Shown here piece after piece: positions 22,227-36,681 of a DNA stretch of 64,000 nt. The DNA is from Prosopocoilus inquinatus (lineage: Eukaryota; Arthropoda; Insecta; Coleoptera; Lucanidae), in assembly GCA_036172665.1 (NCBI GenBank), contig CM069874.1, forward strand, positions 55,782,707-55,846,706, written 5' to 3'. A program made the position numbers and the translations under genes. Under the pieces are notes generated by a model. It searched no databases, had not been told where the DNA came from, and saw nothing but the letters and a program-made list of their open reading frames with translations. Position 1 is the first letter of the stretch, and each line of letters begins with the position of its first letter.

Positions 22227-25200
22227 TTGGAGTTAGGAAGATGTGGTTTTCATTGCTGCGTAGCATTCGGCCAGCTGCATAATACAGATGCAGTTTCGAC
22301 CTTCACACTCGATTGGAAAAGAAGTTTTCGCTTTGGAAAAATTGCTGTTTTTGGGGGAATTAAACGTTTCCCTCTCAGGAGAATGACTTTCTCCACTGGT
22401 CATCCAACGGAGAAGACAGCATCGTTCCATTTCTCTCCGTCTCTGAGTAATCGCGATTTTTCTGAAAAAAATTGGCGGAGGCGCCGGGTATGAATTTAAA
22501 CAAGCAATATCTCCGGAACGGTTGGAGTTAGGAAGATGTGGTTTTCACTGCTGCGTAGCATTCGGCCAGCTGCATAATACAGATGCAGTTTCGACCTTCA
22601 CACTCGATTGGAAAAGAAGTTTTCGCTTTGGAAAAATTGCTGTTTTTGGGGGAATTAAACGTTTCCCTCTCAGGAGAATGACGCTGTCCACTGATCATCC
22701 AACGGAGAAGACAGCATCGTTCCATTTCTCTCCGTCTCTGAGTAATCGCGATTTTTCTGAAAGAAATTGGCGGAGGCGCCGGGTATGTATTTAAACAAGC
22801 AATATCTCCGGAACGGTTGGAGTTAGGAAGATGTGGTTTTCACTGCTGCGTAGCATTCGGCCAGCTGCATAATACAGATGCAGTTTCGACCTTCACACTC
22901 GATTGGAAAAGAAGTTTTCGCTTTGGAAAAATTGCTGTTTGTGGGGGAATTAAACGTTTCCCTCTCAGGAGAATGACTTTCTCCACTGGTCATCCAACGG
23001 AGAAGACAGCATCGTTCCATTTCTCTCCGTCTCTGAGTAATCGCGATTTTTCTGAAAAAAATTGGCGGAGGCGCCGGGTATGAATTTAAACAAGCAATAT
23101 CTCCAGAACGGTTGGAGTTAGGAAGATGTGGTTTTCACTGCTGCGTAGCATTCGCCCAGCTGCATAATACAGATGCAGTTTCGACCTTCACACTCGATTG
23201 GAAAAGAAGTTTTCGCTTTGGAAAAATTGCTGTTTGTGGGGGAATTAAACGATTCCCTCTCAGGAGAATGACTTTCTCCACTGGTCATCCAACGGAGAAA
23301 ATAGCATCGTTCCATCTCTCTCCGTCTCTGAGTAATCGCGATTTTTCTGGAAAAAATTGGCGGAGGCGCCGGGTATGAATGTAAACAAGCAATATCTCCG
23401 GAACGGTTGGAGTTAGGAAGATGTGGTTTTCACTGCTGCGTAGCATTCGGCCAGCTGCATTATGCAGATGCAGTTTCGACCTTCACACTCGATTGGAAAA
23501 GAAGTTTTCGCTTTGGAAAAATTGCTGTTTTTGGGGGAATTAAACGTTTCCCTCTCAGGACAATGACTTTCTCCACTGGTCATCCAACGGAGAAGACAGC
23601 ATCGTTCCATTTCTCTCCGTCTCTGAGTAATCGCGATTTTTCTGAAAAAAATTGGCGGAGGCGCCGGGTATGAATTTAAACAAGCAATATCTCCGGAACG
23701 GTTGGAGTTAGGAAGATGTGGTTTTCACTGCTGCGTAGCATTCGGCCAGCTGCATAATACAGATGCAGTTTCGACCTTCACACTCGATTGGAAAAGAAGT
23801 TTTCGCTTTGGAAAAATTGCTGTTTTTGGGGGAATTAAACGTTTCCCTCTCAGGACAATGACTTTCTCCACTGGTCATCCAACGGAGAAGACAGCATCGT
23901 TCCATTTCTCTCCGTCTCTGAGTAATCGCGATTTTTCTGAAAGAAATTGGCGGAGGCGCCGGGTATGTATTTAAACAAGCAATATCTCCGGAACGGTTGG
24001 AGTTAGGAAGATGTGGTTTTCACTGCTGCGTAGCATTCGGCCAGCTGCATAATACAGATGCAGTTTCGACCTTCACACTCTATTGGAAAAGAAGTTCTCG
24101 CTTTGGAAAAATTGCTGTTTTTGGGGGAATTAAACGTTTCCCTCTCAGGAGAATGACGTTCTCCACTGGTCATCCAACGGAGAAAACAGCATCGTTCCAT
24201 CTCTCTCCGTCTCTGAGTAATCGCGATTTTTCTGATAAAAATTGGCGGAGGCGCCGGGTATGAATTTAAACAAGCAATATCTCCGGAACGGTTGGAGTTA
24301 GGAAGATGTGGTTTTCACTGCTGCGTAGCATTCGGCCAGCTGCATTATACAGATGCAGTTTCGACCTTCACACTCGATTGGAAAAGAAGTTTTCGCTTTG
24401 GAAAAATTGCTGTTTTTGGGGGAATTACACGTTTCCCTCTCAGGAGAATGACTTTCTCCACTGGTCATCCAACGGAGAAGACAGCATCGTTCCATTTCTC
24501 TCCGTCTCTGAGTAATAGCGATTTTTCCGAAAAAAATTGGCGGAGGCGCCGGGTATGAATTTAAACAAGCAATATCTCCGGAACGGTTGGAGTTAGGAAG
24601 ATGTGGTTTTCACTGCTGCGTAGCATTCGGCCAGCTGCATAATACAGATGCAGTTTCGACCTTCACACTCGATTGGAAAAGAAGTTTTCGCTTTGGAAAA
24701 ATTGCTGTTTTTGGGGGAATTAAACGTTTCCCTCTCAGGAGAATGACGCTGTCCACTGATCATCCAACGGAGAAGACAGCATCGTTCCATTTCTCTCCGT
24801 CTCTGAGTAATCGCGATTTTTCTGAAAGAAATTGGCGGAGGCGCCGGGTATGTATTTAAACAAGCAATATCTCCGGAACGGTTGGAGTTAGGAAGATGTG
24901 GTTTTCACAGCTGCGTAGCATTCGGCCAGCTGCATAATACAGATGCAGTTTCGACCTTCACACTCGATTGGAGAAGAAGTTTTCGCTTTGGAAAAATTGC
25001 TGTTTGTGGGGGAATTAAACGTTTCCCTCTCAGGACAATGACGTTCTCCACTGGTCATCCAACGGAGAAAACAGCATCGTTCCATCTCTCTCCGTCTCTG
25101 AGTAATCGCGATTTTTCTGGAAAAAATTGGCGGAGGCGCCGGGTATGAATGTAAACAAGCAATATCTCCGGAACGGTTGGAGTTAGGAAGATGTGGTTTT

Positions 25201-28200
25201 CACTGCTGCGTAGCATTCGGCCAGCTGCATAATACAGATGCAGTTTCGACCTTCACACTCGATTGGAAAAGAAGTTTTCGCTTTGGAAAAATTGCTGTTT
25301 TTGGGGGAATTAAACGTTTCCCTCTCAGGAGAATGACTTTCTCCACTGGTCATCCAACGGAGAAGACAGCATCGTTCCATTTCTCTCCGTCTCTGAGTAA
25401 TCGCGATTTTTCTGAAAAAAATTGGCGGAGGCGCCGGGTATGAATTTAAACAAGCAATATCTCCGGAACGGTTGGAGTTAGGAAGATGTGGTTTTCACTG
25501 CTGCGTAGCATTCGGCCAGCTGCATAATACAGATGCAGTTTCGACCTTCACACTCGATTGGAAAAGAAGTTTTCGCTTTGGAAAAATTGCTGTTTTTGGG
25601 GGAATTAAACGTTTCCCTCTCAGGAGAATGACGCTGTCCACTGATCATCCAACGGAGAAGACAGCATCGTTCCATTTCTCTCCGTCTCTGAGTAATCGCG
25701 ATTTTTCTGAAAGAAATTGGCGGAGGCGCCGGGTATGTATTTAAACAAGCAATATCTCCGGAACGGTTGGAGTTAGGAAGATGTGGTTTTCACTGCTGCG
25801 TAGCATTCGGCCAGCTGCATAATACAGATGCAGTTTCGACCTTCACACTCGATTGGAAAAGAAGTTTTCGCTTTGGAAAAATTGCTGTTTGTGGGGGAAT
25901 TAAACGTTTCCCTCTCAGGAGAATGACTTTCTCCACTGGTCATCCAACGGAGAAGACAGCATCGTTCCATTTCTCTCCGTCTCTGAGTAATCGCGATTTT
26001 TCTGAAAAAAATTGGCGGAGGCGCCGGGTATGAATTTAAACAAGCAATATCTCCAGAACGGTTGGAGTTAGGAAGATGTGGTTTTCACTGCTGCGTAGCA
26101 TTCGCCCAGCTGCATAATACAGATGCAGTTTCGACCTTCACACTCGATTGGAAAAGAAGTTTTCGCTTTGGAAAAATTGCTGTTTGTGGGGGAATTAAAC
26201 GATTCCCTCTCAGGAGAATGACTTTCTCCACTGGTCATCCAACGGAGAAAATAGCATCGTTCCATCTCTCTCCGTCTCTGAGTAATCGCGATTTTTCTGG
26301 AAAAAATTGGCGGAGGCGCCGGGTATGAATGTAAACAAGCAATATCTCCGGAACGGTTGGAGTTAGGAAGATGTGGTTTTCACTGCTGCGTAGCATTCGG
26401 CCAGCTGCATTATGCAGATGCAGTTTCGACCTTCACACTCGATTGGAAAAGAAGTTTTCGCTTTGGAAAAATTGCTGTTTTTGGGGGAATTAAACGTTTC
26501 CCTCTCAGGACAATGACTTTCTCCACTGGTCATCCAACGGAGAAGACAGCATCGTTCCATTTCTCTCCGTCTCTGAGTAATCGCGATTTTTCTGAAAAAA
26601 ATTGGCGGAGGCGCCGGGTATGAATTTAAACAAGCAATATCTCCGGAACGGTTGGAGTTAGGAAGATGTGGTTTTCACTGCTGCGTAGCATTCGGCCAGC
26701 TGCATAATACAGATGCAGTTTCGACCTTCACACTCGATTGGAAAAGAAGTTTTCGCTTTGGAAAAATTGCTGTTTTTGGGGGAATTAAACGTTTCCCTCT
26801 CAGGACAATGACTTTCTCCACTGGTCATCCAACGGAGAAGACAGCATCGTTCCATTTCTCTCCGTCTCTGAGTAATCGCGATTTTTCTGAAAGAAATTGG
26901 CGGAGGCGCCGGGTATGTATTTAAACAAGCAATATCTCCGGAACGGTTGGAGTTAGGAAGATGTGGTTTTCACTGCTGCGTAGCATTCGGCCAGCTGCAT
27001 AATACAGATGCAGTTTCGACCTTCACACTCTATTGGAAAAGAAGTTCTCGCTTTGGAAAAATTGCTGTTTTTGGGGGAATTAAACGTTTCCCTCTCAGGA
27101 GAATGACGCTGTCCACTGATCATCCAACGGGGAAGACAGCATCGTTCCATTTCTCTCCGTCTCTGAGTAATCGCGATTTTTCTGGAAAAAATTGGCGGAG
27201 GCGCCGGGTATGAATGTAAACAAGCAATATCTCCGGAACGGTTGGAGTTAGGAAGATGTGGTTTTCACTGCTGCGTAGCATTCGGCCAGCTGCATTATGC
27301 AGATGCAGTTTCGACCTTCACACTCTATTGGAAAAGAAGTTCTCGCTTTGGAAAAATTGCTGTTTTTGGGGGAATTACACGTTTCCCTCTCAGGAGAATG
27401 ACTTTCTCCACTGGTCATCCAACGGAGAAGACAGCATCGTTCCATTTCTCTCCGTCTCTGAGTAATCGCGATTTTTCTGAAAAAAATTGGCGGAGGCGCC
27501 GGGTATGAATTTAAACAAGCAATATCTCCAGAACGGTTGGAGTTAGGAAGATGTGGTTTTCACTGCTGCGTAGCATTCGCCCAGCTGCATAATACAGATG
27601 CAGTTTCGACCTTCACACTCGATTGGAAAAGAAGTTTTCGCTTTGGAAAAATTGCTGTTTTTGGGGGAATTAAACGTTTCCCTCTCAGGAGAATGACTTT
27701 CTCCACTGGTCATCCAACGGAGAAAACAGCATCGTTCCATTTCTCTCCGTCTCTGAGTAATCGCGATTTTTCTGAAAAAAATTGGCGGAAGCGCCGGGTA
27801 TGAATTTAAACAAGCAATATCTCCGGAACGGTTGGAGTTAGGAAGATGTGGTTTTCATTGCTGCGTAGCATTCGGCCAGCTGCATAATACAGATGCAGTT
27901 TCGACCTTCACACTCGATTGGAAAAGAAGTTTTCGCTTTGGAAAAATTGCTGTTTTTGGGGGAATTAAACGTTTCCCTCTCAGGAGAATGACTTTCTCCA
28001 CTGGTCATCCAACGGAGAAGACAGCATCGTTCCATTTCTCTCCGTCTCTGAGTAATCGCGATTTTTCTGAAAAAAATTGGCGGAGGCGCCGGGTATGAAT
28101 TTAAACAAGCAATATCTCCGGAACGGTTGGAGTTAGGAAGATGTGGTTTTCACTGCTGCGTAGCATTCGGCCAGCTGCATAATACAGATGCAGTTTCGAC

Positions 28201-28709
28201 CTTCACACTCGATTGGAAAAGAAGTTTTCGCTTTGGAAAAATTGCTGTTTTTGGGGGAATTAAACGTTTCCCTCTCAGGAGAATGACGCTGTCCACTGAT
28301 CATCCAACGGAGAAGACAGCATCGTTCCATTTCTCTCCGTCTCTGAGTAATCGCGATTTTTCTGAAAGAAATTGGCGGAGGCGCCGGGTATGTATTTAAA
28401 CAAGCAATATCTCCGGAACGGTTGGAGTTAGGAAGATGTGGTTTTCACTGCTGCGTAGCATTCGGCCAGCTGCATAATACAGATGCAGTTTCGACCTTCA
28501 CACTCGATTGGAAAAGAAGTTTTCGCTTTGGAAAAATTGCTGTTTGTGGGGGAATTAAACGTTTCCCTCTCAGGAGAATGACTTTCTCCACTGGTCATCC
28601 AACGGAGAAGACAGCATCGTTCCATTTCTCTCCGTCTCTGAGTAATCGCGATTTTTCTGAAAAAAATTGGCGGAGGCGCCGGGTATGAATTTAAACAAGC
28701 AATATCTCC

Positions 28710-31371
28710 AGAACGGTTGGAGTTAGGAAGATGTGGTTTTCACTGCTGCGTAGCATTCGCCCAGCTGCATAATACAGATGCAGTTTCGACCTTCACACTC
28801 GATTGGAAAAGAAGTTTTCGCTTTGGAAAAATTGCTGTTTGTGGGGGAATTAAACGATTCCCTCTCAGGAGAATGACTTTCTCCACTGGTCATCCAACGG
28901 AGAAAATAGCATCGTTCCATCTCTCTCCGTCTCTGAGTAATCGCGATTTTTCTGGAAAAAATTGGCGGAGGCGCCGGGTATGAATGTAAACAAGCAATAT
29001 CTCCGGAACGGTTGGAGTTAGGAAGATGTGGTTTTCACTGCTGCGTAGCATTCGGCCAGCTGTATTATGCAGATGCAGTTTCGACCTTCACACTCGATTG
29101 GAAAAGAAGTTTTCGCTTTGGAAAAATTGCTGTTTTTGGGGGAATTAAACGTTTCCCTCTCAGGACAATGACTTTCTCCACTGGTCATCCAACGGAGAAG
29201 ACAGCATCGTTCCATTTCTCTCCGTCTCTGAGTAATCGCGATTTTTCTGAAAAAAATTGGCGGAGGCGCCGGGTATGAATTTAAACAAGCAATATCTCCG
29301 GAACGGTTGGAGTTAGGAAGATGTGGTTTTCACTGCTGCGTAGCATTCGGCCAGCTGCATAATACAGATGCAGTTTCGACCTTCACACTCTATTGGAAAA
29401 GAAGTTCTCGCTTTGGAAAAATTGCTGTTTTTGGGGGAATTAAACGTTTCCCTCTCAGGAGAATGACGCTGTCCACTGATCATCCAACGGGGAAGACAGC
29501 ATCGTTCCATTTCTCTCCGTCTCTGAGTAATCGCGATTTTTCTGAAAAAAATTGGCGGAGGCGCCGGGTATGTATTTAAACAAGCAATATCTCCGGAACG
29601 GTTGGAGTTAGGAAGATGTGGTTTTCACTGCTGCGTAGCATTCGGCCAGCTGCATAATACAGATGCAGTTTCGACCTTCACACTCTATTGGAAAAGAAGT
29701 TCTCGCTTTGGAAAAATTGCTGTTTTTGGGGGAATTAAACGTTTCCCTCTCAGGAGAATGACGCTGTCCACTGATCATCCAACGGGGAAGACAGCATCGT
29801 TCCATTTCTCTCCGTCTCTGAGTAATCGCGATTTTTCTGGAAAAAATTGGCGGAGGCGCTGGGTATGAATGTAAACAAGCAATATCTCCGGAACGGTTGG
29901 AGTTAGGAAGATGTGGTTTTCACTGCTGCGTAGCATTCGGCCAGCTGCATTATGCAGATGCAGTTTCGACCTTCACACTCTATTGGAAAAGAAGTTCTCG
30001 CTTTGGAAAAATTGCTGTTTTTGGGGGAATTAAACGTTTCCCTCTCAGGACAATGACTTTCTCCACTGGTCATCCAACGGAGAAGACAGCATCGTTCCAT
30101 TTCTCTCCGTCTCTGAGTAATCGCGATTTTTCTGAAAGAAATTGGCGGAGGCGCCGGGTATGTATTTAAACAAGCAATATCTCCGGAACGGTTGGAGTTA
30201 GGAAGATGTGGTTTTCACTGCTGCGTAGCATTCGGCCAGCTGCATAATACAGATGCAGTTTCGACCTTCACACTCTATTGGAAAAGAAGTTCTCGCTTTG
30301 GAAAAATTGCTGTTTTTGGGGGAATTAAACGTTTCCCTCTCAGGAGAATGACGCTGTCCACTGATCATCCAACGGAGAAAACAGCATCGTTCCATCTCTC
30401 TCCGTCTCTGAGTAATCGCGATTTTTCTGGAAAAAATTGGCGGAGGCGCCGGGTATGAATGTAAACAAGCAATATCTCCGGAACGGTTGGAGTTAGGAAG
30501 ATGTGGTTTTCACTGCTGCGTAGCATTCGGCCAGCTGCATAATACAGATGCAGTTTCGACCTTCACACTCGATTGGAAAAGAAGTTTTCGCTTTGGAAAA
30601 ATTGCTGTTTTTGGGGGAATTAAACGTTTCCCTCTCAGGAGAATGACGTTCTCCACTGGTCATCCAACGGAGAAAACAGCATCGTTCCATCTCTCTCCGT
30701 CTCTGAGTAATCGCGATTTTTCTGATAAAAATTGGCGGAGGCGCCGGGTATGAATTTAAACAAGCAATATCTCCGGAACGGTTGGAGTTAGGAAGATGTG
30801 GTTTTCACTGCTGCGTAGCATTCGGCCAGCTGCATTATACAGATGCAGTTTCGACCTTCACACTCGATTGGAAAAGAAGTTTTCGCTTTGGAAAAATTGC
30901 TGTTTTTGGGGGAATTACACGTTTCCCTCTCAGGAGAATGACTTTCTCCACTGGTCATCCAACGGAGAAGACAGCATCGTTCCATTTCTCTCCGTCTCTG
31001 AGTAATCGCGATTTTTCTGAAAAAAATTGGCGGAGGCGCCGGGTATGAATTTAAACAAGCAATATCTCCAGAACGGTTGGAGTTAGGAAGATGTGGTTTT
31101 CACTGCTGCGTAGCATTCGCCCAGCTGCATAATACAGATGCAGTTTCGACCTTCACACTCGATTGGAAAAGAAGTTTTCGCTTTGGAAAAATTGCTGTTT
31201 TTGGGGGAATTAAACGTTTCCCTCTCAGGAGAATGACTTTCTCCACTGGTCATCCAACGGAGAAAACAGCATCGTTCCATTTCTCTCCGTCTCTGAGTAA
31301 TCGCGATTTTTCTGAAAAAAATTGGCGGAAGCGCCGGGTATGAATTTAAACAAGCAATATCTCCGGAACGG
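28710..31371 (+). repeat. Satellite zone m97-m105 (types with CTCTATTGG)
   Basis: After the end of the segmental duplication the order changes. Several adjacent monomers carry the linked pair CTCTATTGG and AGTTCTCGC (29307, 29602, 29897, 30192). The monomer at 29602 has a private GCGCTGGG. The block from 29602 recurs from 34322, 4720 bp (16 monomers) downstream. Confidence 0.8.
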
Positions 31372-32846
31372 TTGGAGTTAGGAAGATGTGGTTTTCATTG
31401 CTGCGTAGCATTCGGCCAGCTGCATAATACAGATGCAGTTTCGACCTTCACACTCGATTGGAAAAGAAGTTTTCGCTTTGGAAAAATTGCTGTTTTTGGG
31501 GGAATTAAACGTTTCCCTCTCAGGAGAATGACTTTCTCCACTGGTCATCCAACGGAGAAGACAGCATCGTTCCATTTCTCTCCGTCTCTGAGTAATCGCG
31601 ATTTTTCTGAAAAAAATTGGCGGAGGCGCCGGGTATGAATTTAAACAAGCAATATCTCCGGAACGGTTGGAGTTAGGAAGATGTGGTTTTCACTGCTGCG
31701 TAGCATTCGGCCAGCTGCATAATACAGATGCAGTTTCGACCTTCACACTCGATTGGAAAAGAAGTTTTCGCTTTGGAAAAATTGCTGTTTTTGGGGGAAT
31801 TAAACGTTTCCCTCTCAGGAGAATGACGCTGTCCACTGATCATCCAACGGAGAAGACAGCATCGTTCCATTTCTCTCCGTCTCTGAGTAATCGCGATTTT
31901 TCTGAAAGAAATTGGCGGAGGCGCCGGGTATGTATTTAAACAAGCAATATCTCCGGAACGGTTGGAGTTAGGAAGATGTGGTTTTCACTGCTGCGTAGCA
32001 TTCGCCCAGCTGCATAATACAGATGCAGTTTCGACCTTCACACTCGATTGGAAAAGAAGTTTTCGCTTTGGAAAAATTGCTGTTTGTGGGGGAATTAAAC
32101 GATTCCCTCTCAGGAGAATGACTTTCTCCACTGGTCATCCAACGGAGAAAATAGCATCGTTCCATCTCTCTCCGTCTCTGAGTAATCGCGATTTTTCTGG
32201 AAAAAATTGGCGGAGGCGCCGGGTATGAATGTAAACAAGCAATATCTCCGGAACGGTTGGAGTTAGGAAGATGTGGTTTTCACTGCTGCGTAGCATTCGG
32301 CCAGCTGCATTATGCAGATGCAGTTTCGACCTTCACACTCGATTGGAAAAGAAGTTTTCGCTTTGGAAAAATTGCTGTTTTTGGGGGAATTAAACGTTTC
32401 CCTCTCAGGACAATGACTTTCTCCACTGGTCATCCAACGGAGAAGACAGCATCGTTCCATTTCTCTCCGTCTCTGAGTAATCGCGATTTTTCTGAAAAAA
32501 ATTGGCGGAGGCGCCGGGTATGAATTTAAACAAGCAATATCTCCGGAACGGTTGGAGTTAGGAAGATGTGGTTTTCACTGCTGCGTAGCATTCGGCCAGC
32601 TGCATAATACAGATGCAGTTTCGACCTTCACACTCGATTGGAAAAGAAGTTTTCGCTTTGGAAAAATTGCTGTTTTTGGGGGAATTAAACGTTTCCCTCT
32701 CAGGACAATGACTTTCTCCACTGGTCATCCAACGGAGAAGACAGCATCGTTCCATTTCTCTCCGTCTCTGAGTAATCGCGATTTTTCTGAAAGAAATTGG
32801 CGGAGGCGCCGGGTATGTATTTAAACAAGCAATATCTCCGGAACGG
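31372..32846 (+). repeat. 5-monomer tandem duplication, copy 1 (1475 bp)
   Basis: Monomers m106-m110. The order resembles the start of the zone 1 HOR but lacks the TGTTTGTGGG monomer between its second and third members. I see no difference from copy 2. Confidence 0.8.
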
Positions 32847-34321
32847 TTGGAGTTAGGAAGATGTGGTTTTCATTGCTGCGTAGCATTCGGCCAGCTGCAT
32901 AATACAGATGCAGTTTCGACCTTCACACTCGATTGGAAAAGAAGTTTTCGCTTTGGAAAAATTGCTGTTTTTGGGGGAATTAAACGTTTCCCTCTCAGGA
33001 GAATGACTTTCTCCACTGGTCATCCAACGGAGAAGACAGCATCGTTCCATTTCTCTCCGTCTCTGAGTAATCGCGATTTTTCTGAAAAAAATTGGCGGAG
33101 GCGCCGGGTATGAATTTAAACAAGCAATATCTCCGGAACGGTTGGAGTTAGGAAGATGTGGTTTTCACTGCTGCGTAGCATTCGGCCAGCTGCATAATAC
33201 AGATGCAGTTTCGACCTTCACACTCGATTGGAAAAGAAGTTTTCGCTTTGGAAAAATTGCTGTTTTTGGGGGAATTAAACGTTTCCCTCTCAGGAGAATG
33301 ACGCTGTCCACTGATCATCCAACGGAGAAGACAGCATCGTTCCATTTCTCTCCGTCTCTGAGTAATCGCGATTTTTCTGAAAGAAATTGGCGGAGGCGCC
33401 GGGTATGTATTTAAACAAGCAATATCTCCGGAACGGTTGGAGTTAGGAAGATGTGGTTTTCACTGCTGCGTAGCATTCGCCCAGCTGCATAATACAGATG
33501 CAGTTTCGACCTTCACACTCGATTGGAAAAGAAGTTTTCGCTTTGGAAAAATTGCTGTTTGTGGGGGAATTAAACGATTCCCTCTCAGGAGAATGACTTT
33601 CTCCACTGGTCATCCAACGGAGAAAATAGCATCGTTCCATCTCTCTCCGTCTCTGAGTAATCGCGATTTTTCTGGAAAAAATTGGCGGAGGCGCCGGGTA
33701 TGAATGTAAACAAGCAATATCTCCGGAACGGTTGGAGTTAGGAAGATGTGGTTTTCACTGCTGCGTAGCATTCGGCCAGCTGCATTATGCAGATGCAGTT
33801 TCGACCTTCACACTCGATTGGAAAAGAAGTTTTCGCTTTGGAAAAATTGCTGTTTTTGGGGGAATTAAACGTTTCCCTCTCAGGACAATGACTTTCTCCA
33901 CTGGTCATCCAACGGAGAAGACAGCATCGTTCCATTTCTCTCCGTCTCTGAGTAATCGCGATTTTTCTGAAAAAAATTGGCGGAGGCGCCGGGTATGAAT
34001 TTAAACAAGCAATATCTCCGGAACGGTTGGAGTTAGGAAGATGTGGTTTTCACTGCTGCGTAGCATTCGGCCAGCTGCATAATACAGATGCAGTTTCGAC
34101 CTTCACACTCGATTGGAAAAGAAGTTTTCGCTTTGGAAAAATTGCTGTTTTTGGGGGAATTAAACGTTTCCCTCTCAGGACAATGACTTTCTCCACTGGT
34201 CATCCAACGGAGAAGACAGCATCGTTCCATTTCTCTCCGTCTCTGAGTAATCGCGATTTTTCTGAAAGAAATTGGCGGAGGCGCCGGGTATGTATTTAAA
34301 CAAGCAATATCTCCGGAACGG
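32847..34321 (+). repeat. 5-monomer tandem duplication, copy 2 (1475 bp)
   Basis: Monomers m111-m115 repeat m106-m110, including the missing member. The deletion therefore happened before the duplication. Confidence 0.8.
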
Positions 34322-36681
34322 TTGGAGTTAGGAAGATGTGGTTTTCACTGCTGCGTAGCATTCGGCCAGCTGCATAATACAGATGCAGTTTCGACCTTCA
34401 CACTCTATTGGAAAAGAAGTTCTCGCTTTGGAAAAATTGCTGTTTTTGGGGGAATTAAACGTTTCCCTCTCAGGAGAATGACGCTGTCCACTGATCATCC
34501 AACGGGGAAGACAGCATCGTTCCATTTCTCTCCGTCTCTGAGTAATCGCGATTTTTCTGGAAAAAATTGGCGGAGGCGCCGGGTATGAATGTAAACAAGC
34601 AATATCTCCGGAACGGTTGGAGTTAGGAAGATGTGGTTTTCACTGCTGCGTAGCATTCGGCCAGCTGCATTATGCAGATGCAGTTTCGACCTTCACACTC
34701 TATTGGAAAAGAAGTTCTCGCTTTGGAAAAATTGCTGTTTTTGGGGGAATTAAACGTTTCCCTCTCAGGACAATGACTTTCTCCACTGGTCATCCAACGG
34801 AGAAGACAGCATCGTTCCATTTCTCTCCGTCTCTGAGTAATCGCGATTTTTCTGAAAGAAATTGGCGGAGGCGCCGGGTATGTATTTAAACAAGCAATAT
34901 CTCCGGAACGGTTGGAGTTAGGAAGATGTGGTTTTCACTGCTGCGTAGCATTCGGCCAGCTGCATAATACAGATGCAGTTTCGACCTTCACACTCTATTG
35001 GAAAAGAAGTTCTCGCTTTGGAAAAATTGCTGTTTTTGGGGGAATTAAACGTTTCCCTCTCCGGAGAATGACGCTGTCCACTGATCATCCAACGGAGAAA
35101 ACAGCATCGTTCCATCTCTCTCCGTCTCTGAGTAATCGCGATTTTTCTGGAAAAAATTGGCGGAGGCGCCGGGTATGAATGTAAACAAGCAATATCTCCG
35201 GAACGGTTGGAGTTAGGAAGATGTGGTTTTCACTGCTGCGTAGCATTCGGCCAGCTGCATAATACAGATGCAGTTTCGACCTTCACACTCGATTGGAAAA
35301 GAAGTTTTCGCTTTGGAAAAATTGCTGTTTTTGGGGGAATTAAACGTTTCCCTCTCAGGAGAATGACGTTCTCCACTGGTCATCCAACGGAGAAAACAGC
35401 ATCGTTCCATCTCTCTCCGTCTCTGAGTAATCGCGATTTTTCTGATAAAAATTGGCGGAGGCGCCGGGTATGAATTTAAACAAGCAATATCTCCGGAACG
35501 GTTGGAGTTAGGAAGATGTGGTTTTCACTGCTGCGTAGCATTCGGCCAGCTGCATTATACAGATGCAGTTTCGACCTTCACACTCGATTGGAAAAGAAGT
35601 TTTCGCTTTGGAAAAATTGCTGTTTTTGGGGGAATTACACGTTTCCCTCTCAGGAGAATGACTTTCTCCACTGGTCATCCAACGGAGAAGACAGCATCGT
35701 TCCATTTCTCTCCGTCTCTGAGTAATCGCGATTTTTCTGAAAAAAATTGGCGGAGGCGCCGGGTATGAATTTAAACAAGCAATATCTCCAGAACGGTTGG
35801 AGTTAGGAAGATGTGGTTTTCACTGCTGCGTAGCATTCGCCCAGCTGCATAATACAGATGCAGTTTCGACCTTCACACTCGATTGGAAAAGAAGTTTTCG
35901 CTTTGGAAAAATTGCTGTTTTTGGGGGAATTAAACGTTTCCCTCTCAGGAGAATGACTTTCTCCACTGGTCATCCAACGGAGAAAACAGCATCGTTCCAT
36001 TTCTCTCCGTCTCTGAGTAATCGCGATTTTTCTGAAAAAAATTGGCGGAAGCGCCGGGTATGAATTTAAACAAGCAATATCTCCGGAACGGTTGGAGTTA
36101 GGCAGATGTGGTTTTCATTGCTGCGTAGCATTCGGCCAGCTGCATAATACAGATGCAGTTTCGACCTTCACACTCGATTGGAAAAGAAGTTTTCGCTTTG
36201 GAAAAATTGCTGTTTTTGGGGGAATTAAACGTTTCCCTCTCAGGAGAATGACGCTGTCCACTGATCATCCAACGGAGAAGACAGCATCGTTCCATTTCTC
36301 TCCGTCTCTGAGTAATCGCGATTTTTCTGGAAAAAATTGGCGGAGGCGCCGGGTATGAATTTAAACAAGCAATATCTCCGGAACGGTTGGAGTTAGGAAG
36401 ATGTGGTTTTCACAGCTGCGTAGCATTCGGCCAGCTGCATAATACAGATGCAGTTTCGACCTTCACACTCGATTGGAAAAGAAGTTTTCGCTTTGGAAAA
36501 ATTGCTGTTTTTGGGGGAATTAAACGTTTCCCTCTCAGGAGAATGACGTTCTCCACTGGTCATCCAACGGAGAAAACAGCATCGTTCCATCTCTCTCCGT
36601 CTCTGAGTAATCGCGATTTTTCTGAAAGACATTGGCGGAGGCGCCGGGTATGAATTTAAACAAGCAATATCTCCGGAACGG
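34322..36681 (+). repeat. Satellite zone m116-m123, second copy of 29602 block
   Basis: The first six monomers follow the order at 29602-31371. Differences seen include C at 35062 (A in the other copy). From 36092 the monomers become mosaics: 36092 has a front with CATTGCTG joined to ACGCTGTCCACTGAT and a private GGCAGATG, and 36387 ends in GAAAGACATTGG. They form the transition into the 15-monomer HOR. Confidence 0.75.

Larger units (their letters stand above)
18586..28709 (+). repeat. Segmental duplication, copy 2 (about 10.1 kb)
   Basis: This matches 1-9239 monomer for monomer, apart from three extra monomers (885 bp) near 21342-22226. The only base substitution I noticed between matched monomers is at 24528 (C) against 5058 (T). 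Such similarity against the clear variation among neighbouring monomers means the two copies separated recently, by duplication of a block rather than monomer by monomer. Confidence 0.9.
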
